Shown here: positions 1 through 8,113 of the stretch, piece by piece
How positions within the stretch are numbered: position 1 is the first letter of the stretch
Layout of the letters: each line of letters starts with the position of its first letter
DNA from: JAUWCL01 sp964599375
GTDB lineage: Bacteria; Krumholzibacteriota; Krumholzibacteriia; Krumholzibacteriales; Krumholzibacteriaceae
NCBI GenBank assembly: GCA_964599375.1
Contig: CAZREW010000010.1
Span: forward strand, 1 to 64,000
DNA: 64,000 nucleotides
Reading direction: 5' to 3'
Program-made: the position numbers and the translations under genes
The notes under the pieces: model-generated
What the model saw: the letters and a program-made list of their open reading frames with translations, nothing else
Databases searched by the model: none
Told to the model about the DNA's origin: nothing

Positions 1-1
1 T

Positions 2-829
2 TCCGAAGGCGGAGGGATATACACCGAGAACCCAGATATCGATATCTCCTGCAACGATGTCTACGACAACGAAGGGGGGGATTATATCGGCATCCCCGAC
101 CAGACAGGGATAAACGGGAATTTTTCGAGGGACCCGATCTTCTGCGACGCTGATAACGGCATATATACGATCCACCTCTTCTCTCCATGCATGCCGCAGA
201 ACCATCCATACGGGAGCGACTGCGGGCTAATAGGCGCGCTCGGGTCTGACTGCTCATATATCGCGACCCTGATCAGCAGGTTCGACGCCGCATTCGAAAA
301 TGGAGCTGTAAGGGTCAGCTGGGAGATCTCGGAAGACAGGCCGGCGGAGGATTTCAGGATCTATCGTACGGAAGGCGACAGCTGGGAGTACCAGGCGATG
401 CCGGGAGTGGAGTTCTCGGGGGGCATGACCACCTTTGAATTCAGAGACAGGGAAGTCCTGCCCGGAAAGACATATCTGTACCGTGTTGAGATCGCTTCAG
501 GGGCCGGGACAGATGTCCTCTTCGAGACCTCTGCGGTAGCCGTGCCGCTTCTGCCCCTTGCTCTGAAGCAGAACTACCCCAATCCGTTCAATCCTTCCAC
601 AGTGATAGATTACTATGTGCCAGCAAACGGCCAGGTGAGGCTTGAGATCTTCGATGTGTCAGGCAGGTCCGTCGTCCGGCTGATGGACAGGAACATCGTC
701 GCTGGAAGCCACACGATAGAATGGGACGGACGGGACGGACGGGGTATAGAGGCGCGATCAGGAGCCTACTTCTGCAGACTGACCGCCGGCAATGAGACGG
801 TGTCACGGAAGATGGTGCTCCTGAGATAA
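2..829 (+). CDS. C-terminal part of a secreted beta-helix protein with FlgD-like sorting tail (5' end outside window)
   Basis: The reading frame is open from the left edge of the window, so the gene starts upstream; the first in-frame ATG at 191 is not the real start. The first 60 or so residues (GGGIYTENPDIDISCNDVYD, then a D-P-x-F-C-D segment and a G-x-x-S-x-C turn) look like the end of a right-handed parallel beta-helix of the kind found in secreted proteins of this group. An Ig/fibronectin-like module with F-R-I-Y-R-T and Y-L-Y-R-V strands follows, then an 85-residue tail beginning QNYPNPFNPSTVI and ending SRKMVLLR. That tail is the FlgD-like/type A C-terminal sorting domain, so the product is probably exported and attached to or released from the cell surface. 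Ligand or enzymatic role cannot be seen. Confidence 0.85.
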   Translation, partial: SEGGGIYTENPDIDISCNDVYDNEGGDYIGIPDQTGINGNFSRDPIFCDADNGIYTIHLFSPCMPQNHPYGSDCGLIGALGSDCSYIATLISRFDAAFENGAVRVSWEISEDRPAEDFRIYRTEGDSWEYQAMPGVEFSGGMTTFEFRDREVLPGKTYLYRVEIASGAGTDVLFETSAVAVPLLPLALKQNYPNPFNPSTVIDYYVPANGQVRLEIFDVSGRSVVRLMDRNIVAGSHTIEWDGRDGRGIEARSGAYFCRLTAGNETVSRKMVLLR

Positions 830-852
830 GGACCGACCATCACATCCGGACG

Positions 853-1458
853 CTAAAGTATCTGCTCCTCGTCCTTTTCCCTGAAGAAGACCATCGCCGC
901 TGTAACGCACCAGACCGGCATCAGGATGAGGGCGAAAGGGGAAAGGGCCACTGTCACCTGGGCGAATCCCATTATCAGAGTCACGTATGTAAAGACCTTT
1001 ATAAGCTCGTTCTTCCTCTCCTTCATCTTGAAAAGCCTCAGGCCCAAGAAGATCATTATTACGCCGCTGGAAGTCATGGAGACGACGAAAAATATGATGA
1101 AAGCCGTGAGCGAAGCCATGTCGGGGGCCGGCCAGCTCGTATCGGCGAACAGAATCATGCCGAAAGACGTGATCGTGAAGAAGATGTACCATATGATCAG
1201 GGCAAGGAACGGCTTGTCCGCTCCCGTGAAGCCGTAGCGCTCTTTCAGAAGCCTTCTGAGCATCATGAGGACAAAAATGATAACGGCCGCGATAAGGACC
1301 GTATAGAGGTCATTGAAGTCCAGGCTGGGGTCGTCTATCCCCATGATGTTAGTACCCACGAACGATTCTGCAAACCCCAGGGCGAAAAGAAGGGGGAGGA
1401 ATACGGCGAGGGCGATCGAAAGCCAGCCGGCGACTGTATAGCGCTTCTCGGTCATCAT
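853..1458 (-). CDS. DUF2975-type four-helix membrane protein
   Basis: About 200 residues with four hydrophobic segments (roughly residues 10-35, 50-70, 90-130 and 165-190), ending in a short charged tail. Size, topology and position directly after a 68-residue Xre-type HTH gene match the DUF2975/YozG pairing known from many bacteria, in which the small regulator and membrane protein are co-transcribed. The start is placed at the first of two adjacent ATG codons (1458, or 1455) because AGGAGG lies 4-7 bases upstream; an ATG further upstream at 1494 lacks such a site. The function of the family is not known; it may be a sensor or partner controlling the regulator. The family call rests on overall pattern, not a diagnostic motif. 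Confidence 0.7.
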   Translation of the reverse strand: MMTEKRYTVAGWLSIALAVFLPLLFALGFAESFVGTNIMGIDDPSLDFNDLYTVLIAAVIIFVLMMLRRLLKERYGFTGADKPFLALIIWYIFFTITSFGMILFADTSWPAPDMASLTAFIIFFVVSMTSSGVIMIFLGLRLFKMKERKNELIKVFTYVTLIMGFAQVTVALSPFALILMPVWCVTAAMVFFREKDEEQIL

Positions 1459-1507
1459 CGGACCTCCTGAAAAGCTGACACCACGGATGCTCACTGTGGA
1501 GAGAGCC

Positions 1508-1714
1508 TCAATCGGGTATATACTCGAGTATGTCTCCCGGCTGACAGTCGAGTTCCCGGCAGATCGAGTTCAGAGAGCCGAAACGCAGGCCCTTCATCTT
1601 TCCCGTCTTGAAAAGGGAAAGGGCTGTAAGCGACAATCCGACCCTTCCTGAAAGCTCGGTCAGCGACATCTTTCTCCTTGCAAGCATCACATCCAGATTT
1701 ATTCGAATAGCCAT
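1508..1714 (-). CDS. Small Xre/Cro-type HTH regulator (YozG-like)
   Basis: A 68-residue protein that is almost entirely one helix-turn-helix domain: I-N-L-D-V-M-L-A-R-R-K at the N terminus, the turn S-L-T-E-L-S-G-R-V-G-L-S-L-T-A-L-S, then CRELDCQPGDILEYIPD. This C-terminal signature (C-x-x-L-x-C-Q-P-G-D-I-L-E-Y) is characteristic of the YozG-like subfamily. It is first in a two-gene unit with the DUF2975 membrane protein 50 bases downstream. No Shine-Dalgarno site precedes the ATG. Instead a TATAAT box ends seven bases before it, so the mRNA probably starts at the ATG itself. Autoregulation is likely but inferred. Confidence 0.85.
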   Translation of the reverse strand: MAIRINLDVMLARRKMSLTELSGRVGLSLTALSLFKTGKMKGLRFGSLNSICRELDCQPGDILEYIPD

Positions 1715-1720
1715 GTACTT

Positions 1721-1748
1721 ATTATAGCCAGGAAATTTAAATAGTCAA
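1721..1748 (-). promoter_or_regulatory. Promoter of the HTH-DUF2975 pair, predicted leaderless, with overlapping AT-rich inverted repeat
   Basis: Read on the minus strand: TTGACT (1748-1743), a 16-base spacer, then a perfect TATAAT (1726-1721). Six bases (AAGTAC) separate this from the ATG at 1714, so position +1 falls on or next to the A of the start codon. The -35 box lies inside an imperfect inverted repeat (ATTTAAATAGTC at 1735-1746 against GACTTTAAAT at 1766-1775), a plausible operator for the HTH protein. Promoter boxes are seen directly; operator use is inference. Confidence 0.65.
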
Positions 1749-1872
1749 GCAAATATTTTAAGTTAGACTTTAAATTATTTAAGTAATTAAGGGCATTAAC
1801 ATTCCCCTCGAAATATCCGGTTCATCCTTATACAATCCTGGTTTGAAACAGAGACTGTCTATGGAGGAAAGA

Positions 1873-2892
1873 ATGAACACCAGATACAGATGCTTACGGC
1901 TTCTGCCGGTTCTGGCTGTGCTTTTTATCACTGCATGCAGTGAGGATAACGTCGCCCCGGACGATAGAGTGAAAGCGGAGACCCTCAGAAATTACCTTGT
2001 CGCGAGCAACCTGGACCTTCCCGATCTGCTTGCCGACTGGATAATAGGGGCCGACCAGATTCACGGGAACGAATCCGCATATTACATCCTGGATATCCGC
2101 GACAAGATCGTCTACGACGCGGGGCATATACCTTCCGCGGTGCACTCATCGCTTTCGGGGGTACTTGCGGATGCGGCCGGCGGTGACGGCAAACCGATCG
2201 TCGTCGTTTGTTACACGGGGCAGATAGCGGGTCACGCCGTCATGGCTCTTCGCCTGAGCGGGTATCCTGATTCCAGGGTGCTTGAATTCGGTATGAGCTC
2301 TTGGAACAGCGACTTCGACAACTGGACCGCGAACTGCGGCGATATCGCTAGTGGCAATGAAAACTGGATTGCGCCTCCCGGAGATATCGCCGCGGAAGGC
2401 GAATACGGTTATCCGCCGGTTTCTGCGAATTCATCGGACGGCTCGGGCATCCTCGCCGAAAGAGTGGCGGCGATGCTCAAAAGGGGATTCAGGGGTGTCG
2501 ACGGATTGGATGTCCTCACCGCGCCGGGCGGATATTTCATCAACGACTACTGGCTCGCGGCTGACGTCACCGAATACGGCAATATCAAAGGCGCCAGGAG
2601 GATCTGTCCGATGGCTCTGGAAAGCGGAGAGATCGATTGCCTCGATCCGGGCGCCCCGATAGTCACTTACTGCTGGACCGGCCAGATATCCTCGATGATC
2701 ACGGCGTACCTGACAGTCCTCGGATATGATGCCCTGAGCCTCAAGTTCGGCGCGAACGGCATGATCTACTCCGGCCTGGATTCTGACAAGTGGAGCGCGC
2801 CATTCGAATACAGTTATGAGACAACACCTCCGCTGGAACAGACCGGCCTGTTCCAGTATAGCGACAGCGCTGAATCAGTCACCGCGCCTTAG
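1873..2892 (+). CDS. Lipoprotein with two rhodanese-like domains
   Basis: The N terminus is a lipoprotein signal (LLPVLAVLFITAC, acylated Cys followed by S-E-D), so the protein is membrane-anchored outside the cytoplasm. Two rhodanese-like modules follow. The first (about residues 45-150) has Y-I-L-D-I-R-D and G-H-I-P-S-A near its start and an active loop CYTGQIA with Cys near residue 113. The second (about 195-310) has an active loop CWTGQIS with Cys near residue 267. Both loops keep the catalytic Cys, so both could carry a persulfide, unlike the usual tandem enzyme in which only one domain is active. The start is set at 1873 because GGAGG sits five bases upstream; earlier ATGs lack it. Possible roles are periplasmic sulfur transfer or binding of sulfur compounds; the substrate is unknown. 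Confidence 0.85.
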   Translation: MNTRYRCLRLLPVLAVLFITACSEDNVAPDDRVKAETLRNYLVASNLDLPDLLADWIIGADQIHGNESAYYILDIRDKIVYDAGHIPSAVHSSLSGVLADAAGGDGKPIVVVCYTGQIAGHAVMALRLSGYPDSRVLEFGMSSWNSDFDNWTANCGDIASGNENWIAPPGDIAAEGEYGYPPVSANSSDGSGILAERVAAMLKRGFRGVDGLDVLTAPGGYFINDYWLAADVTEYGNIKGARRICPMALESGEIDCLDPGAPIVTYCWTGQISSMITAYLTVLGYDALSLKFGANGMIYSGLDSDKWSAPFEYSYETTPPLEQTGLFQYSDSAESVTAP

Positions 2893-2931
2893 GACGCCGG
2901 ATCTTATATTCCGGACAGGGCGTATTGACTG

Positions 2932-2961
2932 TTGAGATTAGACTCCCATATGTTGTATAAT
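2932..2961 (+). promoter_or_regulatory. Sigma70-type promoter for the DUF2341-propeller gene
   Basis: TTGAGA (2932-2937), an 18-base spacer and a perfect TATAAT (2956-2961) lie 48 bases before the ATG at 3010. Good match and position; not tested. Confidence 0.55.
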
Positions 2962-3009
2962 CATTCTTGAAATCATCGTACAACCATTCACATCCCCGGC
3001 AGGTGCATC

Positions 3010-5280
3010 ATGCGTGCTTCAAGAGTCCTCGCCCTCTTTTCACTCCTGTTTCTCACGATCACATCAATTCCGAAAGATTCTTCGGCGCAGTGGATGAATA
3101 CTTGGAAATACAGGCGCCCCGTATACTTCCACGGCTGTACCGATTCTCTCGAGGACTACCAGGTGCTTATCTCTCTCGACGGGTCCTTCGATTTCAGCCG
3201 GACAAAGGAAGACGGAAGCGATATAGAGTTTTCGACATGGAGCGGAGGCATGCCGATACCGTTCTGGGTGGAGACATGGGAGCCATCCTCGCTTAAGGCG
3301 CACATCTGGGTGGAGGTCCCTCTGGCTACCATTTCCGATACTTCCCTTTACATGTATTATGGAGATTCCGCGGAGGTATCCGTATCAAACGCGCTCGAGA
3401 CCTTCGTAAGGTATGAAGGTTTCGATAAATATCATGTCGGCGCAACACCCAGGACCGTCAACCCGGGAGAATGGACGCGATATACAAGCAACCCGATACT
3501 CTCCGAGGGCCCTCCGGGAGCCTGGGACGATCACGGAGCCACCTTCGCGAGCGTCATATACGACAGCCTCGCGGCCGAGTTCAGGATGTACTATCATGGT
3601 TTCTCCGGATCCACCCATCAGATCGGCCTTGCTGTCAGTCCCAACGGCATCAACTGGACGAAGTACGCCGGTAATCCAGTCCTCACGCCCGGCCCGGACG
3701 CATGGGATGCCAACCAGGTCAGGGTGCCAATGGTATGGAAGGAAGGCCTGACTGATTACAGGATGATCTACACGGGCGCGGGCAGCGGCGGCATGCGGGT
3801 CGGCTACGCCACTTCGACTGACGGTATCACATGGACAAAGCATCCGTCGAACCCCGTATTCAACGATCCGACCTGGGCCTCTGGAGAGACGGAGAACTGG
3901 GGTGTCATGAAGGTCGGAAGCGAGTACCTGATGTGGTACAGCGATTTCGGGCTGCGCCAGTCGGGCATCGCCGTCTCGACGGACCTTGTCAACTGGACAC
4001 CTTACCAGTCCGCGCCGATATTCTCATCGAGCGGCGACCCGTCAGATTACAGGTACTCCCAGTACTGCCCGTTCAGCTTCAGGCATGGCGGATACTACTA
4101 TGTCCTGATGCCATCATATACGGCTGAAGCGAATTACAGCAGGAACTATATGTACAGGTCTGCTAGCCCTTATTTCCCGGAATCGGACAGGGAGCTTATA
4201 CGCATAGTCAGAACAGTCGGCGAGGAGGGGCAATGGGACGATCATGACGGAGACACTCCGTTCGTCTTCACCCTGGATATCGAGCGGACGCAGTTCTATA
4301 ACAACGAACTGTGGTGCTACTACTCTTCCGAGGGAGGAAGCGATCTTTGGAAGGAAGGCCTGTTCATCGAGAGCGACATAGACGCCGCCCTCGCTCCGGC
4401 GCCACTTCCCGCCGATTATCTCGACTGGGTTTCGGCCGGAGATATAACAGTCGTCGACGATCCCGTCCGTTACGGATCGAGGAGTTTATGCCAGCATGAT
4501 GGCTCGGGATCACTCGCAACTCAGTTGAAGGGCTTTTTCAGTGGACAGGAAAGCGGAAGAGTGTCCGCATGGATGAGAAGGGCCTCCACATCAGCCGGAG
4601 ACTACGATATATATCTCTACGGCGGGACCGCCCTCGGTTGCGTCGCCGGGATGGGAAGAGACGGAGACTTCCATTACTGGGACGGGGCCTTCCATCCGAC
4701 GGGAATCCCATGGAGCATCGATACATGGTATCTGATCACTATCTACTTTGACGCGGCATCCGGCCTTTTCGATTTCACCGTGCTCGACGGATCGATGAGC
4801 GAACTGGTCAGGGTGGATGACATCCCCTTTGGAAATCCTTCACCTGATATTGATCAGGCGATGTTCTACACTTCTTCCGGATATACCGGGTACGCATATA
4901 TGGACGGGTTCCGCCTCTCAAAATGGTGCGGGGAGGAATTCCTTGTAACCCTCGGGGAGGAGGAGGCCTACTCTACGGGAATCGGAGACATGCCCCCATT
5001 GATAGCCATGGAGCTCCATCAGAATTACCCCAATCCCTTCAACCCGGTCACGACCATCCGCTACCATGTAGGCATCCGTTCACATGTGGTCATCGCGGTG
5101 TACGACGTCAACGGGCGGTTCGTATCAAGGATATTCGAAGGTCTGGCGGGACCGGAGATAAGTACGGTCACCTGGGACGGTACGAACGACAATGGAGCCC
5201 CGGCAGCCTCCGGGATATATTTCTGCAGGCTACGGGCGGGCAAGCAGTCGCTTTCAAGAAAAATGATCCTCCTGCGGTAG
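3010..5280 (+). CDS. Secreted DUF2341 / beta-propeller protein with FlgD-like sorting tail
   Basis: A 756-residue exported protein with a signal peptide ending near S-S-A-Q. Domains in order: a DUF2341 module (about 28-135: W-K-Y-R-R-P, F-D-F-S-R-T-K-E-D-G-S-D-I-E-F, Y-M-Y-Y-G); a five-bladed-propeller-like region (about 150-460) with repeated W-T-K and N-P-V-F/L blocks and G-L-A-V-S-x-D/N-G-I-N-W motifs, reminiscent of GH43/GH32/GH130 folds; a LamG-like beta-sandwich (about 475-645); and a FlgD-like sorting tail starting QNYPNPFNPVT and ending SRKMILLR. The catalytic acid/base pair cannot be assigned, so binding or hydrolysis of a surface glycan is only a guess. It faces a close paralog tail to tail, and the propellers are near-identical in long stretches. 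Its last codons and stop form one arm and the loop of the neighbour's terminator. Confidence 0.85.
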   Translation: MRASRVLALFSLLFLTITSIPKDSSAQWMNTWKYRRPVYFHGCTDSLEDYQVLISLDGSFDFSRTKEDGSDIEFSTWSGGMPIPFWVETWEPSSLKAHIWVEVPLATISDTSLYMYYGDSAEVSVSNALETFVRYEGFDKYHVGATPRTVNPGEWTRYTSNPILSEGPPGAWDDHGATFASVIYDSLAAEFRMYYHGFSGSTHQIGLAVSPNGINWTKYAGNPVLTPGPDAWDANQVRVPMVWKEGLTDYRMIYTGAGSGGMRVGYATSTDGITWTKHPSNPVFNDPTWASGETENWGVMKVGSEYLMWYSDFGLRQSGIAVSTDLVNWTPYQSAPIFSSSGDPSDYRYSQYCPFSFRHGGYYYVLMPSYTAEANYSRNYMYRSASPYFPESDRELIRIVRTVGEEGQWDDHDGDTPFVFTLDIERTQFYNNELWCYYSSEGGSDLWKEGLFIESDIDAALAPAPLPADYLDWVSAGDITVVDDPVRYGSRSLCQHDGSGSLATQLKGFFSGQESGRVSAWMRRASTSAGDYDIYLYGGTALGCVAGMGRDGDFHYWDGAFHPTGIPWSIDTWYLITIYFDAASGLFDFTVLDGSMSELVRVDDIPFGNPSPDIDQAMFYTSSGYTGYAYMDGFRLSKWCGEEFLVTLGEEEAYSTGIGDMPPLIAMELHQNYPNPFNPVTTIRYHVGIRSHVVIAVYDVNGRFVSRIFEGLAGPEISTVTWDGTNDNGAPAASGIYFCRLRAGKQSLSRKMILLR
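3469..4395 (+). repeat. Arm 1 of a long imperfect inverted repeat (paralogous propeller region)
   Basis: The segment coding for the propeller region is highly similar, at both protein and nucleotide level by eye, to the reverse complement of roughly 6460-7385. For example, both copies encode the block from GVMKVGSEYLMWYS to GIAVSTDLVNWTP almost unchanged. The two arms belong to two convergent paralogous genes. Boundaries are approximate. Confidence 0.75.
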
Positions 5281-5295
5281 GGCCGCAGGAGGATC
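5259..5295 (-). terminator. Intrinsic terminator of the minus-strand paralog, inside the 3' end of the plus-strand gene
   Basis: A perfect 13-bp stem (5265-5277 with 5283-5295, arm GATCCTCCTGCGG) closes a five-base loop holding the plus-strand gene's TAG stop. On the minus strand the hairpin is followed by a run of five T (5263-5259). That orientation fits an intrinsic terminator for the minus-strand gene ending at 5308. On the plus strand no T run follows, but the hairpin may still slow or end transcription. Confidence 0.75.
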
Positions 5296-5307
5296 TTCAC
5301 CGATCAG

Positions 5308-7851
5308 TTACCTCAGAAGGATCATCTTCCGCGCAAGCACTTTCTTGTCCGAGGATATCCTGTAGAAATAGACCCCCGAACTGACTGACCTGCCTTCTGA
5401 ATCGCGCCCGTCCCACGAGATGGAATGGTTTCCCTTTTCCTGGAACGAATCAATGAGCCTTACGATACTTCTGCCCGACGTGTCATAGACATCAAGTAAG
5501 ACACGTCCGTCGCCGGGAAGATAGTAGTCGATCACCGTGGCGGGATTGAATGGATTGGGGTGATTCTGCTTCAGAAGAAGAGGGAGCGGGGGAGTGGGAA
5601 CCGCTTCCGTCTCGAACAATATGAACTTGCCGCAGCCGGTGTCTATCAGTACGCGGTACCGGTATGTCTCGCCCGCCTCGATACTTTCATCGCGCGCCGT
5701 GAACCCGAACCCTTCCCGCAGGATCCGGATATCCTCCAGAGGCCCGAACCGGTCATACGGCATCTTTGCCCTGAGCACGGTGAAGCGTGCCTCGTCATCT
5801 ATCGAGTCAAGTATCCAGCGCAGCTCTATGAAATCTCTCTCGAAAGAGACGCTGGACATCTGCAGCACGGTGCCTACCGTCGGATCCTGCTCTTCTCCCA
5901 GAGTTACCGCGGGCTCGTCTCCGCACCATTTCAGGAGTCTCGCATCGTCGACGAAGAAATGACCGGTGAATCCCGAGGAGGTGTAGAACATGGCGCGGTC
6001 AAGGGCCGACGAGGCGTTACCGAAAGCGATCCCCTCGACCCGGACGATCTCATCGAGCACATCGTCATATACCACGAAATCATATGTGTCGGTAGCGGCA
6101 TCGAACCCCATGGTGACGAGGTACCACGTGTCGACCGACCAGTTGACTCCGGTAGGCTGGAATGCTCCGTTCCAGTAGTGGAAGTCACCGTTCCTGCCAA
6201 GCCCGGCCACGCAGCAGAGCGTCGCACCTCCGTACATGTATATATCGCAGTCACCCACGGAGGACGAATTCCGCCTCATCCACGCGCCGATCCTTCCGCT
6301 TGCCCTTGAAGAGAATCCCAGCGCAAGCTGCACTGCCGCGGAAGCGGATGTGTCGTTGAGACGCGCGCTTCGCACGCCATGTCGTACGGGAGTATCGACT
6401 ACTGAGACATCGCCGGATACGGTCCAGGTATACTCCTCACCGGGGAGAGCGGCGTCGGAAAGCGCTGCGGCTATGTCCGTCTCGACCATCAGGCCGACCT
6501 TCCACAGGTCACTTCCGCCCTCTGCCGCGTAATAACACCACAGCTCATCGTTGTAGAACTGTGTACGCTCTATGTCGAGCATGAACATGCAGGGCGTATC
6601 GCTGTCGTGGCTGTCCCATGCGCCGGAAGAGCCCACGGTATGGGCGATCCTCACCAGTTCCCTGTCAGATTCCGGGAAGAAAGGGCTTGGCGAGCGGTAC
6701 ATGTAAAAGCTGCTGTAATTGGCGACGCTGCTGTATGAAGGCACGAGGACGTAGTAATCGTCACCGTATTTGAAGCTGAAGGGACAGAACTGAGAATACC
6801 TGTCGTCGGACGGTACGCCGCTCGAGGTGAAAACCGGGCCGGGCTGATGGGGGGTCCAGTTGACCAGGTCCGTCGAGACAGCGATGCCCGCCTGGCGCAT
6901 CCCGAAATTGCTGTACCACATCAGGTACTCGCTTCCGACCTTCATGACGCCCCAGTTCTCCGTTGCGCCTGTCGCCCAGGTGGGATCGTTGAACACCGGG
7001 TTGGACGGATGCTTTGTCCATGTGATCCCGTCGGTCGAAGTGGCGTAACCGACCTGCATCCCGCCGCTGCCGTTTCCAGTGTAGATCATCCTGTAGTCGG
7101 TATCCCCTTCCTTCCAGACCATCGGGACGCGGACAGAATTATTGTCCCAGGCTCCGGGGCCGGGAGTCATGATGGGATTGCCGGCGTATTTGGTCCAGTT
7201 CTGTCCATCCGGGCTTGTGGCAAGCCCTATCTGGTGGGTCCCGCCCGAGAACCCGTGGTAGTACATCCTGAACTCGGCCGCGATGCTGTCGTATATCACG
7301 CTCGCGAATGTGGCGCCGTGATCGTCCCATGCTCCGCCTGGTCCCTCGACCAGGACCGGATTGCCCCCAAAGCGGGCCCATTCTCCCGGGTTGACCGCGC
7401 CGCCGCCGGGGGCACTGCCCGGCGAATAAGCCTCGAAACCGTCGTACAGATCGAAAGTCTCGAAAGGATCGGCCGTCGTCACTTCCGCGGGATTGCCATA
7501 GTACATGTAGACCAGCGTATCGTCACCGGTGAGGACCGGCATCCTGAACCAGAGACATCCGGTCTCGTCCGCTACGTTCCAGTCCTCGATCCAGAAGGGC
7601 AGTAGGGTAGTCCCGTCAGGGAGGGCGAAGCGGATATCCCCTCCGTCCCCGCGGGCCCTGCTGAAGTCAAAAGAACCGTCGATCTTCAACATGGCCGGAT
7701 AGCCGGCCTGGGGTCCAGCGCATTGGTTGAGGATCGAGACGGGGCGCCTGTAGTCCCATTCTCCCAGCCAGTCCGACGCCGTGGCTACTGCTATGCCGAT
7801 GGCGCATACCGCGGCTGCAAGGATGACTACCGCAATCCGGTGCATTTTCAT
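5308..7851 (-). CDS. Secreted DUF2341 / beta-propeller protein with extra Ig-like module and sorting tail
   Basis: An 847-residue paralog of the convergent gene at 3010, with the same domain order: signal peptide (hydrophobic residues 6-25), DUF2341 module (W-D-Y-R-R-P ... F-D-F-S-R-A-R-G-D-G-G-D-I-R-F), propeller, LamG-like sandwich, and a FlgD-like tail (QNHPNPFNPATVI ... ARKMILLR). It is longer because an extra fibronectin/Ig-like module of about 85 residues (F-T-V-L-R-A ... Y-R-Y-R-V-L) sits before the tail. The same type of module precedes the tail of the partial protein at the left edge. AGGAGG eight bases before the ATG supports the start. Role unknown; surface carbohydrate binding or processing is likely from the folds. 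Confidence 0.85.
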   Translation of the reverse strand: MKMHRIAVVILAAAVCAIGIAVATASDWLGEWDYRRPVSILNQCAGPQAGYPAMLKIDGSFDFSRARGDGGDIRFALPDGTTLLPFWIEDWNVADETGCLWFRMPVLTGDDTLVYMYYGNPAEVTTADPFETFDLYDGFEAYSPGSAPGGGAVNPGEWARFGGNPVLVEGPGGAWDDHGATFASVIYDSIAAEFRMYYHGFSGGTHQIGLATSPDGQNWTKYAGNPIMTPGPGAWDNNSVRVPMVWKEGDTDYRMIYTGNGSGGMQVGYATSTDGITWTKHPSNPVFNDPTWATGATENWGVMKVGSEYLMWYSNFGMRQAGIAVSTDLVNWTPHQPGPVFTSSGVPSDDRYSQFCPFSFKYGDDYYVLVPSYSSVANYSSFYMYRSPSPFFPESDRELVRIAHTVGSSGAWDSHDSDTPCMFMLDIERTQFYNDELWCYYAAEGGSDLWKVGLMVETDIAAALSDAALPGEEYTWTVSGDVSVVDTPVRHGVRSARLNDTSASAAVQLALGFSSRASGRIGAWMRRNSSSVGDCDIYMYGGATLCCVAGLGRNGDFHYWNGAFQPTGVNWSVDTWYLVTMGFDAATDTYDFVVYDDVLDEIVRVEGIAFGNASSALDRAMFYTSSGFTGHFFVDDARLLKWCGDEPAVTLGEEQDPTVGTVLQMSSVSFERDFIELRWILDSIDDEARFTVLRAKMPYDRFGPLEDIRILREGFGFTARDESIEAGETYRYRVLIDTGCGKFILFETEAVPTPPLPLLLKQNHPNPFNPATVIDYYLPGDGRVLLDVYDTSGRSIVRLIDSFQEKGNHSISWDGRDSEGRSVSSGVYFYRISSDKKVLARKMILLR
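6460..7385 (-). repeat. Arm 2 of a long imperfect inverted repeat (paralogous propeller region)
   Basis: Counterpart of the arm at about 3469-4395. Between the arms lie the C-terminal halves of the two convergent genes and the shared terminator hairpin. Approximate limits, judged from the protein alignment by eye. Confidence 0.75.
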
Positions 7852-8064
7852 GATCCGTTCCTCCTGTCAGTATTTTGGAGATTCCCTCGTTTAAGCGCAC
7901 AGAACCGCAAACTTATGAATATACGATGATATAAGTCCCAAAGAAACAATGAGTAATTCTAACATACTTAAAGTCGATTATCAAGGGGATCTGTGCAAGG
8001 CGCAGGTAGACTGACCGTAGCGGAACGTGGTATTCGCACGACGCATTGTAAGGTTCATTATTGC

Positions 8065-8093
8065 TTGATATTTCCATTCTCAGGTGCCACAAT
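8065..8093 (+). promoter_or_regulatory. Putative promoter of the DUF2378 gene
   Basis: TTGATA (8065-8070), 17-base spacer, CACAAT (8088-8093), then GGAGG at 8101 and ATG at 8114. The rest of the 262-base intergenic region (7852-8113) is AT-rich next to the divergent gene and shows no other clear element. Confidence 0.4.
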
Positions 8094-8113
8094 CTGTGAC
8101 GGAGGTAACATCA

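Noticed and set aside
5560..7605. Plus-strand open frames of about 250 codons within the 5308-7851 gene
   Set aside because: Antisense shadows of the propeller protein; no start signals or domain features.
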